Positions 15,450-25,185 are shown, counted from the stretch's first letter. The stretch: DNA of 64,000 nucleotides from an uncultured Lachnospiraceae bacterium (GCA_910587305.1 CAJUKV010000017.1:1-64000), one strand, 5' to 3'. The notes: generated by a model not told the origin, from the letters alone. Numbers and translations: made by a program.

Positions 15450-16220
15450 TCAACAACTGTTTTTCTCGCTCCACCCGCCAAGAAGCCGTTTTGCCTCCGA
15501 CACAATCCCGCTGTCCGTTCTGTAAATTTCGTATTCGCTCATTGTGGCAATCCCCATGGGAACCCCTTCCTTCCGGTAACGCATACCGCTGTCCACAATT
15601 TTTTTTGCCGACATATGATAACACGTGATATCCGTCTCCATCAGAAACTGTCCGATAACCTTTGGCGTTACTCCCGCCCCCGCCATCAGCTTCGGCCCTC
15701 CTTCTTCTCTCCGGATCTTACCAAGCGCTTTTATAAGTTCAATCCCTTCCAAACAGTTTTCTTTCTGCCCGGAGGTCAATATGGTGTCAATTCCAAGTTC
15801 TCCTGCCTGTCGGTATGCTTTAACAGGATCTGCACACACATCAAAAGCTCTGTGCAGCGTCACTTTCATGTCCCCGGCTATTTCCATAAGGGCTTTCATC
15901 TGTTCCATATGAAGGCTGCCATCCTCCTTAAGACACCCGATTACAATTCCCTGCGCGCCGGCTTTTTGAAATAATTCCGCTTCCCTTTTTAGTATTTCAA
16001 ACTCATGCTCCGTATAAAGGAAGTCTCCAAACCGTGGACGCAGCAGTACCCGGACAGGAATGTCGATAAAATGTTTGATCTGTTCAAACAAGGCAATACC
16101 GGGGGTAATTCCTCCGATGATTAGTCCCGCGCACAATTCCAGACGATCCGCCCCGCTCTCTGCAGCCGCCAGGGCCGACTCCACACTATCCACACAGCAT
16201 TCCAAAATATAATTCTCCAT
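15450..16220 (-). CDS. cutC: CutC family protein (copper homeostasis)
   Basis: 256 residues from the second in-frame ATG at 16220 (MENYILECCVDSVESALAAA), which has GGAGGGAG about seven bases upstream; the ATG at 16226 directly abuts that site. Motifs ADRLELCAGL, GGITPG, VLLRPRFGDF, GVVIGCL-like and LHRAFDVCADP follow the CutC TIM-barrel pattern. The family was linked to copper tolerance in E. coli, but its biochemical role is unsettled. A family B repeat lies directly downstream. Confidence 0.9.
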   Translation of the reverse strand: MENYILECCVDSVESALAAAESGADRLELCAGLIIGGITPGIALFEQIKHFIDIPVRVLLRPRFGDFLYTEHEFEILKREAELFQKAGAQGIVIGCLKEDGSLHMEQMKALMEIAGDMKVTLHRAFDVCADPVKAYRQAGELGIDTILTSGQKENCLEGIELIKALGKIRREEGGPKLMAGAGVTPKVIGQFLMETDITCYHMSAKKIVDSGMRYRKEGVPMGIATMSEYEIYRTDSGIVSEAKRLLGGWSEKNSC

Positions 16221-16320
16221 AAGCATCTCCCTCCATTTCCCTCCGCCATTTACCTTTGTTATTTACCTTTGTTATTGTTTCTATTTTAATACAACTTACC
16301 TCTCCGGCACAACATTAATA

Positions 16321-16366
16321 TTCTCACAGTCTGCGCGGTAAATGCGCAGATCCGGGCCGAATAGTT
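16321..16366 (+). repeat. Repeat family B fragment
   Basis: CAGTCTGCGCGGTAAATGCG then CAGATCCGGGCCGAATAGTTAC matches the right half of the element at 48338-48479. It lies in the 530-base gap between cutC and the two-component genes. The rest of that gap holds family G-like (16446-16475) and family D sequence and no recognisable gene. Confidence 0.5.
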
Positions 16367-16588
16367 ACTCTTGATAACCCTGACAGCTGCGTGTTATGCT
16401 AAATAAAATGGTTCCGCTTTGCTAAAGTATTACTTGCAAAACCCATCAAACGCCGACACCCTTTGCCAATGTCATTAAGTTTAGCGTAAAACCAGCCGGG
16501 AGGAAAATAAAATTCTGGGGGAGCCCCTTAAAAAGCGTCGGCACTTGGTGAGGTACTTCACGAACCTGGTGTCCGCTACGCTTTTTAC

Positions 16589-16684
16589 GGAAACATCGCA
16601 AAATAACAGATTCATACAATATATAGCAGCTATACTCAAAGAGTTAAACACATATTTTTGAACTGCTGATTTGTGACATTCCCC
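16589..16684. repeat. Palindromic repeat family D, copy 1
   Basis: Ends GGAAACATCGCAAAATAACAG and CTGATTTGTGACATTCCCC are imperfect inverted repeats. The interior contains TTCATACAATATATAG, shared exactly with the copy at 23985-24079. A third copy is at 44004-44100. A small non-autonomous element is likely. Confidence 0.6.
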
Positions 16685-16752
16685 GGCTGAAAGGCTACTG
16701 CCGGACAATAAATAATAAACAATCATTTTAAAATGTAACAGGGAGGCGCGTC

Positions 16753-17467
16753 ATGCTTCAAATCGCCATATGTGATGACGAAAGCTTTTATAGGGAAAAA
16801 ATACAAAAACTTCTTAAGAATTATCTCGATAGTCATCATTTAATTTATAACATCTGTTTTTTTTGCATCCGGAGAAGAATTTTTATCCCAAAATGAAAAT
16901 AGCGCCAAATACGATATTGTCTTTATGGATATCAGCATGAAAGAACTAAACGGCATTGAAACCGCTATGCGGATGCGTTCCTTCCATTCCGATACCTTCC
17001 TTGTGTTTGTGACAGCCTTTATTGATTATGCCTTGGAAGGCTATAAGGCAAACGCAGTCCGCTATATTATGAAGGATACCCTTGATGTTTCCATAAAGGA
17101 ATGTATGGACGCCATCTTACGGAAAATGCGCACCGCCCAGATAGTCTTTTCCTTTACGGAAGGCGAGAGGAAATTATATACCGACAATATCCTCTATATC
17201 GAAAGCATGAAACATAAATCTGTTTTTTACTATATGGAAACCGGCTTGACACATTATCAGCTGTACGGCAAGCTGGATGCCATTGAGCAAAAGCTGTCAG
17301 GCTACGGCTTTCTGCGCATTCATAAAAGCTTCCTTGTAAATATGAAGCATATCTGCAAAATCAATAATTACACCGCTTATCTGGATACCGGATTAAAGCT
17401 GCCCATTCCGCGTTCCCGTTACCGGTCCGCCAAAGAAGCGTTCGTCACATACAAAGGGGCGATATAA
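16753..17467 (+). pseudogene. LytTR-family response regulator, frameshifted in a T8 tract
   Basis: From ATG 16753 (GGGAGG upstream) the frame reads MLQIAICDDESFYREKIQKL and hits a stop at 16895-16897. Dropping one T from the run of eight at 16857-16864 restores a continuous protein of about 237 residues: receiver domain with acidic pocket CDDE, phospho-acceptor Asp in DIVFMDISM and a conserved Lys (YIMKD), then a LytTR DNA-binding domain (LYIESMKHKS, GFLRIHKSFLVNM). This is the AgrA/VirR/ComE type, paired with the downstream kinase. As read, only a truncated C-terminal product from 16925 is intact. Confidence 0.75.
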
Positions 17468-17516
17468 AAAAGTTAAAAAAAGTGAGATATAAGCAAAATA
17501 GAAAGGATCGATATAG

Positions 17517-18791
17517 ATGGAAGTTATCATAAGATGTGTTATTTTATCTTTTCTGATGGCCGCAGGCTGCAATCTGTTCTTTGAAACTTTACTGCCGAGA
17601 CGCGTCTTTCGCTGTAAATGGCTTTGCCATATGGCGCTTCCCACATTTATGGCCGGATTTCTGCTGATCTCTTTTACGCCAATTCCGCCTTATATCCTCC
17701 AGCCGGTTCGTTTTGTTTTGGTTGTTATGCTAACAGCTTTGCTTTATTTTAAAACAAGTATCGTGCGCTGCCTGGCATTTTCTCTGCTGCTTTGCAGTAT
17801 TTATTGGGTAACATCTGTTTTTTATGTCTCTGTCATCTTTCTTTTTCCACCGTTTTTGCGAGGGAACCTTACCTCATCTGCCGAATACATAACAGAAAGT
17901 ATTTTTATCTGTCTGATATTGATTTTTCATAACAGATTTAAAGATCATTCTGAAAAATGGACCTCTTTAAGCCGGACATTTACAAGCTTTTTTCCCCTTC
18001 TCAGCATCATTGTCATTCTGTCAATCAGCATGATAGATGTAAGCCAAACCACAATAGATAGCCGGGCTATGTTTGCCGCAGTGTCCGGTTTTGCGGTTAT
18101 TCATCTGTGCTATTTCTATTTCATCAGCAAAACTATGGATAAGGAAGAGGAAATGCAGCGGCTCCGTCTGCTCCACGAGCGGACGCAAAATCAAATGACC
18201 CTTTACCAGGATATGCAAAAAAGCTATGAACTGCAAAGGAGACAGCTTCATGATTATAAAAATCAGCTTGGATGCATTCAGGGAATGTTAGAGGACGGGC
18301 AGGCGCAAAACGCCCTTTCCTATGTTTGCAAACTGACGGGAACCCTTTCCCAAAGTGCGGGCCTTATTAGCACGGGCCATAAGGTGGTGAACATCATCCT
18401 GAACAGAAAATATCAGGAAGCCGCCGAAAAAGGAATTACAATGACTCTTTCCATAAACGACTTATCAAAGCTTACCATCAGCGAAGAAGACATTGTCATA
18501 TTGCTTGGGAACCTGCTTGACAATGCAATTGCCGCCTGCGAAAAGCTGGATGATGACAGGATAATCCGATTTAAAATGACCCTTGAAAACAGCCAGCTGA
18601 TTCTCTCCGTCCGCAATCCTGTAAAGGAGCCAATTCTGATAAAGGATAATAAAGTCGTCGCCAAAAATAAAAACAACTCCCGCCATGGAATCGGTCTCTT
18701 AAACGTGGATTCCATTATCCAAAAACATGACGGCACCAGTGTTCTCAAATATGATAACGGATGGTTTTATTTCTCCGCCATTATTCCATAG
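17517..18791 (+). CDS. GHKL sensor histidine kinase (AgrC/VirS-like)
   Basis: 424 residues. Six or seven hydrophobic segments fill residues 1-200, followed by a coiled dimerisation region and QLHDYKNQLGCIQGML, the H-box of peptide-type kinases (His at about 244). The GHKL ATPase domain has LLGNLLDNAIAACEK (N-box) and NSRHGIGLLNVDS (G-box). It is a membrane sensor that would phosphorylate the regulator encoded 50 bases upstream. GAAAGGATCG precedes the ATG. No candidate signal-peptide gene is visible beside it, so the ligand is unknown. Confidence 0.88.
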   Translation: MEVIIRCVILSFLMAAGCNLFFETLLPRRVFRCKWLCHMALPTFMAGFLLISFTPIPPYILQPVRFVLVVMLTALLYFKTSIVRCLAFSLLLCSIYWVTSVFYVSVIFLFPPFLRGNLTSSAEYITESIFICLILIFHNRFKDHSEKWTSLSRTFTSFFPLLSIIVILSISMIDVSQTTIDSRAMFAAVSGFAVIHLCYFYFISKTMDKEEEMQRLRLLHERTQNQMTLYQDMQKSYELQRRQLHDYKNQLGCIQGMLEDGQAQNALSYVCKLTGTLSQSAGLISTGHKVVNIILNRKYQEAAEKGITMTLSINDLSKLTISEEDIVILLGNLLDNAIAACEKLDDDRIIRFKMTLENSQLILSVRNPVKEPILIKDNKVVAKNKNNSRHGIGLLNVDSIIQKHDGTSVLKYDNGWFYFSAIIP

Positions 18792-18967
18792 CGTCTTTTT
18801 TTGCTCTCCCACCGTCTGTTCGTGCCATAGCCGTTGATTTTAAGAAACCGCAAAATATAATAAAAGCAACTGAAAGCCAAACGGTGTACTTTGAAACATA
18901 TTTTTTTTCAAAGGCAGCCTTCCGCTTAAAGGCAAATTTACAGATGGAAAAGGATTGAGAAGGGAGC

Positions 18968-19816
18968 ATGACTATTATTATGGCAAAAGAAAAACAACTG
19001 TTACTTTTATTTATCATTGGGAGCATATTTCTGTGCGCCTGCGCCGGAAAAGTATCATCAAAAGCTGACGGCGCAAATTCTGCCGGTACAGGCGCTAATC
19101 GTATAAAAAGCGGGGCAAAAGACGGGGACGATAAAACCAATTCGCCGGAATATACCGCGGAATGCGTCATGAACAGTCTGAAAACCTTGGATTTGGATAC
19201 CTTTAATACGTATACGGACAATTATGTGTCCACCACCCGCAACTGGATTGGCGTTCCAACTGCAAGAGAATATCGGGTCTTTCAGGAACTGCTAAGGCCC
19301 TCCTTTCTAAAAGGGAAACATTATAACCGCAACTATCAACTTTCCCAAAAGATTACACAGAACCTTTCATGGGAAATAACAGGCGTTCGGGAATTTGGTC
19401 AAAATGCGGAAATCGACATGAATATCACCAATCTTGACATGTCCCTGGCCACAGGGAATTATATTGTGTTCCTCCTGGAAAACATGTCTCAAAGCAACGG
19501 CGTCGGTCTCGGCTCACTGATAAAAGATATGTCTGATTTAAGAGGAAATATGGAAGGCTTTTTATCCATTATAGATTCCATGGATTCCGATGAGACCTGC
19601 ACCATAAGCGTTACTCTTACCGCATTTAAGGAAAACGGAAAATGGAAGCTTCATATCAGCGACGAATTTATCAACGCGTTTATGGGGAATATTGATTCGG
19701 AGGAATATCCGGAAGAAATCACATTGAAAATCGAGGAACTGGAAAAAGAAATTGAAAATAATGCGGCTAAGTGGGCGGAAGATTTTGAAAGGAAGGTAAA
19801 TACATGGGTGGACTGA
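18968..19816 (+). CDS. Putative lipoprotein of unknown function
   Basis: 282 residues. The N-terminus is a signal sequence (KQLLLLFIIGSIFLCAC) with a plausible lipobox LCAC near residue 24, followed by a Ser/Gly/Lys-rich linker and a globular domain of about 230 residues starting NSPEYTAECVMNSLKTLDL. No known domain is recognised. It follows the two-component genes by 176 bases on the same strand and could be part of that regulon. GAAGGGAGC lies next to the first ATG; the ATG four codons later is an alternative start. Confidence 0.7.
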   Translation: MTIIMAKEKQLLLLFIIGSIFLCACAGKVSSKADGANSAGTGANRIKSGAKDGDDKTNSPEYTAECVMNSLKTLDLDTFNTYTDNYVSTTRNWIGVPTAREYRVFQELLRPSFLKGKHYNRNYQLSQKITQNLSWEITGVREFGQNAEIDMNITNLDMSLATGNYIVFLLENMSQSNGVGLGSLIKDMSDLRGNMEGFLSIIDSMDSDETCTISVTLTAFKENGKWKLHISDEFINAFMGNIDSEEYPEEITLKIEELEKEIENNAAKWAEDFERKVNTWVD

Positions 19817-19830
19817 AGGGGAAGCGAAAG

Positions 19831-19859
19831 TGGAGAGGCTTTTTGATCAGGCCTCTCCA
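19831..19859. terminator. Shared hairpin between convergent genes
   Basis: A perfect 9-bp stem TGGAGAGGC / GCCTCTCCA with an 11-base loop rich in T. It follows the lipoprotein gene on the plus strand, and the DUF951 stop codon lies inside it, so it probably ends both transcripts. Confidence 0.7.
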
Positions 19860-20032
19860 TGTACGACTTTTTTTATTCTTTTTTCAATCTGGCTTCGCGG
19901 AATCATAATCTGGTGCCCGCATCCCACACACTTAAGCCGGAAATCCGCGCCAACGCGAAGCACATCCCATTCATAACTTCCACAGGGATGATTCTTCTTT
20001 AAAGTCAATCTGTCGCCCACCTGAATATCCAT
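19847..20032 (-). CDS. DUF951 small protein
   Basis: 61 residues: VGDRLTLKKNHPCGSYEWDV, LRVGADFRLKCVGCGHQIMI, PRSQIEKRIKK. This is the canonical DUF951 pattern, with HPCG and CVGCGH suggesting a zinc site. These small proteins are widespread in Firmicutes and have no established function. The stop codon lies within the terminator hairpin shared with the lipoprotein gene. Confidence 0.9.
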   Translation of the reverse strand: MDIQVGDRLTLKKNHPCGSYEWDVLRVGADFRLKCVGCGHQIMIPRSQIEKRIKKVVHGEA

Positions 20033-20137
20033 CCTCTGATGCCCTTCCCTTCATCCCAAAGTCAAATGTTTATGAGATGCTTTGCATCTCTATGATCAGC
20101 TGCTTGGCTCATTGCTCGCGAAAATAAATCCATAAAC

Positions 20138-20854
20138 CTATAAAGCCGCAAATATTTCCCCGATACTTCCCTGTACCACCAGGTCCGCCGCTCCGTCTCT
20201 TGCCGTAGGCGTTTTGTTTACCAAAACCAGTTTATTTCCATTATAATAATCAATCAGACCTGCCGCCGGGTAAACCACCAGCGATGTGCCCCCAATGATG
20301 AGGACGTCCGCATTTCGGATGTAGGAAATGGCGTCCCTTAAGGTCTTATCATCAAGCCCTTCTTCATACAAAACCACATCCGGCTTAACGGCTCCCCCAC
20401 ATTCGTCGCACTTTGGCACGCCGTCCGCATGCAGCATATATTCCGCATCAAAAAACTTTCCGCACTTCTCACAGTAGTTGCGAAGCACGCTCCCGTGAAG
20501 CTCCAATACCCTTTTACTTCCTGCCGCCTGGTGAAGCCCGTCAATATTCTGGGTGATAACCGCCTTAAGCTTCCCCTCCTGCTCCCACTTGGCAAGCTTT
20601 AAATGTGCTGCGTTGGGCTTTGCCCCAAGGCACAGCATTTTGTCCTTATAAAAGCGAAAAAACTCCTCCGGCCTGCTCCTGTAAAAAGTATGACTCAAAA
20701 TCGTCTCCGGCGGATAATCATATTTCTGATTATAAAGACCGTCCACACTTCTGAAATCGGGGATGCCGCTTTCCGTGGAAACGCCTGCCCCTCCAAAAAA
20801 AACAATATTGTCCGTACCGTCGACAATCTCTTTTAATTTTTCAATTTGATTCAT
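20138..20854 (-). CDS. cobB: NAD-dependent protein deacylase, Sir2 family
   Basis: 238 residues from ATG 20854 (MNQIEKLKEIVDGTDNIVFF). Sirtuin motifs are complete: GGAGVSTESGIPDFRS, TQNIDGLH, catalytic His in LELHGS, two zinc Cys pairs (CEKC and CDEC) and GGTSLVVYPAAGL. Reaction: removes acetyl or other acyl groups from lysines using NAD, giving nicotinamide and O-acyl-ADP-ribose. The longer frame (16 extra codons) lacks family support. It stands alone downstream of nothing obvious; substrate unknown. Confidence 0.93.
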   Translation of the reverse strand: MNQIEKLKEIVDGTDNIVFFGGAGVSTESGIPDFRSVDGLYNQKYDYPPETILSHTFYRSRPEEFFRFYKDKMLCLGAKPNAAHLKLAKWEQEGKLKAVITQNIDGLHQAAGSKRVLELHGSVLRNYCEKCGKFFDAEYMLHADGVPKCDECGGAVKPDVVLYEEGLDDKTLRDAISYIRNADVLIIGGTSLVVYPAAGLIDYYNGNKLVLVNKTPTARDGAADLVVQGSIGEIFAAL

Positions 20855-21068
20855 CTTAACCCCCATTTCTGCCAGCAGCCCGCAAATCAGGGCGCAAAGC
20901 ACAAGCTTTCCTTAACATAAGGTAAATTCGCGAAGCATGCTTCCCCTTGCTTTCCTATCTCCTATACCACTGGAAATCATGCAAACAAATAATGCAAATG
21001 TTATATAAAACCACCTTTATTGTAACATATTTATAAAATTTATTCACCTGCTATCTGATTGAATCATT

Positions 21069-21812
21069 TTACATATTCCCCACAAAAAAATCTTTCAGAA
21101 CGCCAAAAAATTCCCTTACCATATTATTACACTGCAAAAACGGCTCTCCTTTAGCGGCAATTCCGCACACATTGGCATAACCGGCCTTTTTTGCAATTTT
21201 CTCCGCCCTGAAAATATGGAAATTGTTGCTGACCACTCCCACGCTGTCTTTTTCCCGATCCAGAAATTCCGCCGAAAAAATCAGATTCTGGTAAGTATTT
21301 CCTGACCTGTCCTCCAGTAAAATTCTCTCCGGCGCAATTCCTTTTGCCGTCAAATATTCGTACATTCCCTGGGCTTCCGATACCGGCTCGTCCGCCCCCT
21401 GTCCGCCGGATACAATCACCTTTGTGTCAGGATTTTCCACAAGATAGCTTGCGGCCTCATCCAGTCTGTACCGGAGCGCCCTTGAGGGGCCGCTTGTTTT
21501 CATCTGCGCCCCAAGCACAATAAGATAGTCAAGGCCCGAAGGACCTTTTTTAGAAAAGCTGCTGATGATACATCCTTCCACCCCCACAAACAATACTCCG
21601 CCAAGGCACAAAAGCGCGATGAAAGTCCGCCTGAACCATACAGGAATATGGTCAGGCCAGATTTTCTTTTTCAGGAGAACAGACATAACAAGCGCCCCCA
21701 CTCCAAGAAACAGCCATAGGAAGGAAAAGCCGCCGGCATGTCCCGTGTAAAAAATAATGCCAAAGAAATAAACCGTAAAAATAATTCCCAATAAAAGCAG
21801 TATAAAGCACAT
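21069..21812 (-). CDS. YdcF/SanA-like DUF218 membrane protein
   Basis: 247 residues. Three or four hydrophobic segments occupy residues 1-85, followed by a DUF218 domain (GLDYLIVLGAQMKTSGPSRA, VIVSGGQGADEPVSEAQGMY, EDRSGNTYQN, VSNNFHIFRA). The domain faces the outside and belongs to a family linked to envelope integrity; its reaction is not established. AGGAGG precedes the ATG. It is followed by no clear terminator. Confidence 0.88.
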   Translation of the reverse strand: MCFILLLLGIIFTVYFFGIIFYTGHAGGFSFLWLFLGVGALVMSVLLKKKIWPDHIPVWFRRTFIALLCLGGVLFVGVEGCIISSFSKKGPSGLDYLIVLGAQMKTSGPSRALRYRLDEAASYLVENPDTKVIVSGGQGADEPVSEAQGMYEYLTAKGIAPERILLEDRSGNTYQNLIFSAEFLDREKDSVGVVSNNFHIFRAEKIAKKAGYANVCGIAAKGEPFLQCNNMVREFFGVLKDFFVGNM

Positions 21813-21868
21813 TTCCCTTTCCTCCTGCTGCCGGCTGCCATCACGCCGCTAAAGCCCCGGTTCAGTTT

Positions 21869-21909
21869 AGATTTTCTTAGGCGGCGTTCTCTGACGCCTT
21901 AGAAAATCT
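21869..21909 (-). terminator. Hairpin directly after the GH127 gene
   Basis: AGATTTTCTTAGGCG (21869-21883) pairs perfectly with CGCCTTAGAAAATCT (21895-21909), immediately after the stop codon. The U-rich arm is in the stem rather than after it, so terminator function is probable but not classical. Confidence 0.6.
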
Positions 21910-23829
21910 TCATCTCTTTTCCAGCATCCACACCCTCATCTGGTTAATCCCTCGATTCCCCCACGCATAATAAGGAATTGCCGTAAGGGTTACAGGTTCG
22001 GAGGAAGGCGCCGTCTCCGAATAGAGCTGCTCGCTCCCCGTCATACGCACGCCGGGCACTTTAAGAAGCGTCATTCCCTTAAAGATTCCCTCTGTGCAAA
22101 CCCTTTCCTTCGCTTTTGCCTCTTTACCCGTACAAACTCTCAAAGAATGAAGTTCGCCATTATCTATCCCTTCAAAGCAATACACAAGCGGCCCTCTCAT
22201 AAGCGCAACACATCCCGCATCTTCTCGTACCGCCGTGTTGGCATAAATTTTCCTTATTCTCATATCGAAAGAAACTTCCAGGATATCTTCTTTTCCCCAC
22301 ACTCTTTCCAGATAACAATACCCGTCCTTCCTGCAGGAATCCACGTCAATTTCTTCCCCGTTCAACAAAACCTTTGGATTTTGAGCCCACGCCGGTATCC
22401 TGACGGCTATTTTAAAAGCAGACTTTTGTTTTCCCTCCACATGGTAAACCACCCGTCCTTCCCATGGATAACTGCTGTGGACCGAAATAAACGCCTTGTC
22501 CAAATCAAACTCTCCGCCCAGGAACAAATGGCTGTAAACGGCGTCCTCCCCCTCGCTCCATGCATATTGTGCAAGGGAAGTAAGCAGTCTTGCCAGATTG
22601 GGAGGACAGCATGCGCAAGTATACCACCCCTGCCGCTGCGGCCGAACATGCTTATAGCCAAACAATTCTCCTGAAATTCCCGGGTTGACCTCTAAAGGAT
22701 TTACATAAAAGAATTTCTTTCCGTCCATCTGCATACCGCTGAGCACCCCGTTATACAGCGCCTGCTCTAAAATATCCGCATATTTCCCGGCAGGCTCTAT
22801 GTCCAGCATCTTTTTTGCAAAGAAAATCAGCCCGATAGAGGCGCAGGTCTCCGCATATGCCATATCGTTGGGAAGATCATAATCTTTTGTAAAAGCTTCT
22901 CCCTCCACAGTAGATCCAATCCCCCCTGTAATGTACATCCGTTTCTGAGTGATATTATCCCACAGCCGTACGCAGGCCTCATACAATTCTTTATCGCCCG
23001 TCCGCCCCGCAATATCCGCCATTGCGGTGTACATATACACAGCACGCACGCTGTGCCCCTCCGCCGTCCGCTGCTGCCTTACAGGGGCAAAGCTTTGGTT
23101 ATAAAAAGTGTTCTCCGGATCCATATGAAAGTGATCCCAGTCTCTTTTTTGCTTTTCCTCCTTAAAATAATTGGGATTCTGTCCTCTCTCGTCGATAAAA
23201 TATTTTGCAAGCTTCAAATATTTATCTTTTCCGGTGACGTCATAAAGGCGCATCAGCCCAAGCTCTATTTCCTGATGTCCCGGAATGCCTCTCTCCTTGT
23301 CCGTGCCAAAACGTCCCTCTATATGGTCCGCCATGCGCTCCATCACATGCAGAAATTTATCTTTCCCCGTCGTCTCCGCATAAGCGGCCGCCGCCTCCAT
23401 CATATGGCCTGCGCAGTAAAGCTCATGGCACTCAAGCAGATTCTGCCAGCGGTGCTCCGGCTCCTTAATGGTAAAATAAGTATTCAAATACCCGTCCGGC
23501 TGCTGGGCCTTTTCAATGATATCAATAATAGCATCCACCCGCTGTTCCAGCTCCTTGTCGGGCTTTATTACCAGGGAATACGCCGCCCCTTCCAGCCACT
23601 TTGCCAAATCGCTGTCCTGAAATACCATCCCATAATATTCTCCCTGCTCCATTCCCGCCGCTATCCGTAAATTGGCCAGCGCATGGCTTTTCTCCACATC
23701 GGGAATCTCATCCTTAAATACCTTTTCCTGATAGGGAATCATCTCGTCTGTCACCAATTCCTGCACAGGGCTCCAAAAGCTGTCTTTTACCTTGAGCTGA
23801 TTTAATTTTACTCTTTTTAACCGGTTCAT
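21910..23829 (-). CDS. GH127 family beta-L-arabinofuranosidase-type glycoside hydrolase
   Basis: 639 residues from ATG 23829 (MNRLKRVKLNQLKVKDSFWS), chosen for GGAGGGCG upstream. The (alpha/alpha)6 barrel region is followed by the YTCACCPPN motif (about 404-412), which holds the catalytic and zinc-binding cysteines of HypBA1-type enzymes, then a beta-sandwich with IRIPAWA-like sequence (VRIPAWAQNP). Known activity of characterised members: release of L-arabinofuranose from plant glycans. No signal peptide, so it acts inside the cell on imported oligosaccharides. An AraC regulator is encoded just upstream but resembles a different effector class. Confidence 0.9.
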   Translation of the reverse strand: MNRLKRVKLNQLKVKDSFWSPVQELVTDEMIPYQEKVFKDEIPDVEKSHALANLRIAAGMEQGEYYGMVFQDSDLAKWLEGAAYSLVIKPDKELEQRVDAIIDIIEKAQQPDGYLNTYFTIKEPEHRWQNLLECHELYCAGHMMEAAAAYAETTGKDKFLHVMERMADHIEGRFGTDKERGIPGHQEIELGLMRLYDVTGKDKYLKLAKYFIDERGQNPNYFKEEKQKRDWDHFHMDPENTFYNQSFAPVRQQRTAEGHSVRAVYMYTAMADIAGRTGDKELYEACVRLWDNITQKRMYITGGIGSTVEGEAFTKDYDLPNDMAYAETCASIGLIFFAKKMLDIEPAGKYADILEQALYNGVLSGMQMDGKKFFYVNPLEVNPGISGELFGYKHVRPQRQGWYTCACCPPNLARLLTSLAQYAWSEGEDAVYSHLFLGGEFDLDKAFISVHSSYPWEGRVVYHVEGKQKSAFKIAVRIPAWAQNPKVLLNGEEIDVDSCRKDGYCYLERVWGKEDILEVSFDMRIRKIYANTAVREDAGCVALMRGPLVYCFEGIDNGELHSLRVCTGKEAKAKERVCTEGIFKGMTLLKVPGVRMTGSEQLYSETAPSSEPVTLTAIPYYAWGNRGINQMRVWMLEKR

Positions 23830-23875
23830 TTCGCCCTCCATTCTTATCCTCTAATTTATTTCACGATTCTGATGC

Positions 23876-23918
23876 CGCCAAACGTCGAAGTGCTTCACCA
23901 ATCGGCTTATCGCATTAA
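23876..23918 (+). repeat. Repeat family G fragment
   Basis: CCAAACGTCGAAGTGCTTCACC then AATCGGCTTATCGCATTAAA is a diverged copy of the repeat at 14057-14097. With the family D element it fills the 334-base gap upstream of the GH127 gene; no gene is seen there. Confidence 0.5.
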
Positions 23919-23984
23919 AACCCTTTGCGCATAGTATGACCTTTTCCCAAGGATAAATCAAGCTTTATTTTGCAGCAAAAACAA

Positions 23985-24079
23985 GGGCTGTTGCAAATTT
24001 GCAGGTTCATACAATATATAGCGTCCATATTCCACAGAGTGGGATATATATTGTAGAACCGCTGCGTTTTGCGACAGCC
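23985..24079. repeat. Palindromic repeat family D, copy 2
   Basis: Ends GGGCTGTTGCAAATTTGCAG and GCTGCGTTTTGCGACAGCC are inverted repeats; the interior TTCATACAATATATAG pairs with TATATATTGTAGAA. The whole element can fold into one long hairpin. Confidence 0.65.
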
Positions 24080-24163
24080 TCGTGCTTTTCTGATAACTTC
24101 AACTCTTCATTCCACAAAAAGAGAAATATTTTTATCCTATCCGGCATTTTACCGCTTCGCGGT

Positions 24164-25018
24164 TTATTTTTCCTTTACCGGAATCCAAACCTCCGCATAA
24201 TATTCCGGATCCTGCGTGCCTTTCTGGTAATCGGCGGGATCGCTGTAATACTCGATGTTATACCCTTCCGCTATCTCATACCGGCTTGCCGGAAACCATT
24301 CGGAAAAAATTCTCCTGTTAACCTCCTGCAAAGGAAGCGGCATAGGACCTTTGCAGGGAAATACCGCCCATGTGTGCTTCGGTACTTCGTATACTTCCAG
24401 ATTTTTTGCTTCGGCTTCCCCGGCCTTATAATCATCGGCTATCATATACCGGAACTGATTACCTGCCATCTCTTCGTCAAAACAGATTCCGTACGTCCCC
24501 ATAACCAGTTTTTCCTCTGCCTGAACATAAATTTCGTCCCAATATTCCGGGATCTTCGTGTTTGCATCTTCGTAGGAAAACATCCTCGATACGCCCATTA
24601 CCCTGAATGCGTCTTTTTCTTTGATTTTATATTCCATCACTGTACCTCCATCTAATGACAATTTAATGTGTAAGGGTGCAAATGCCTTGAGCAAAGCGCC
24701 GTTTCTTCTTACATCGCGGGGCGTGCTCCCATGGAACCGCGTAAACGCCTTTGTAAAACTATCCGGCGAGTCATAGCCATATTTCATTGCAAGATCAATG
24801 ACCCTTATCTCCGACGACAACAATTCGCCGCCCGCCAGGGACAGCCTTCGCATCCGGATATATTCCGTCACAGTGTATCCGCATAACATGGAAAAACCTT
24901 TATGGAAATAAAAGGCGGACAAATTCACCTGATCGGCAATCTCGCTGACCGTCAGGTCTTCGGCAATATTTTTTTCAATATATGCAATCGCATCTTCTAT
25001 GGCTTTCGTCCAATTCAT
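24164..25018 (-). CDS. AraC-family regulator with GyrI-like effector-binding domain
   Basis: 284 residues. Two helix-turn-helix motifs lie in residues 1-105 (DLTVSEIADQVNLSAFYFHK; VIDLAMKYGYDSPDSFTKAF), the reverse of the usual C-terminal position. A GyrI-like / SOUL-type ligand domain follows (about 125-284; YGICFDEEMAG, HTWAVFPCKGPMPLPLQ, YNIEYYS). Such proteins respond to small hydrophobic or cationic molecules, often activating exporters. GGAGGGCG precedes the ATG. The target is not evident; the neighbouring GH127 gene is on the same strand downstream. Confidence 0.9.
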   Translation of the reverse strand: MNWTKAIEDAIAYIEKNIAEDLTVSEIADQVNLSAFYFHKGFSMLCGYTVTEYIRMRRLSLAGGELLSSEIRVIDLAMKYGYDSPDSFTKAFTRFHGSTPRDVRRNGALLKAFAPLHIKLSLDGGTVMEYKIKEKDAFRVMGVSRMFSYEDANTKIPEYWDEIYVQAEEKLVMGTYGICFDEEMAGNQFRYMIADDYKAGEAEAKNLEVYEVPKHTWAVFPCKGPMPLPLQEVNRRIFSEWFPASRYEIAEGYNIEYYSDPADYQKGTQDPEYYAEVWIPVKEK

Positions 25019-25185
25019 ACGGCGCCCTCCTGCTTTTATACCTGTGTTTCGTTTTCATCCCTTTGGAAACCAATAAGAAATCCTGCTCAAAAAACAAGAT
25101 TCGGGTTCTGTCCTAAGTCCATAGAAAACAAAATTTCTAACATCGTTTGCTATGAACGATATTTTTATGACATATTTGGTAGTTC

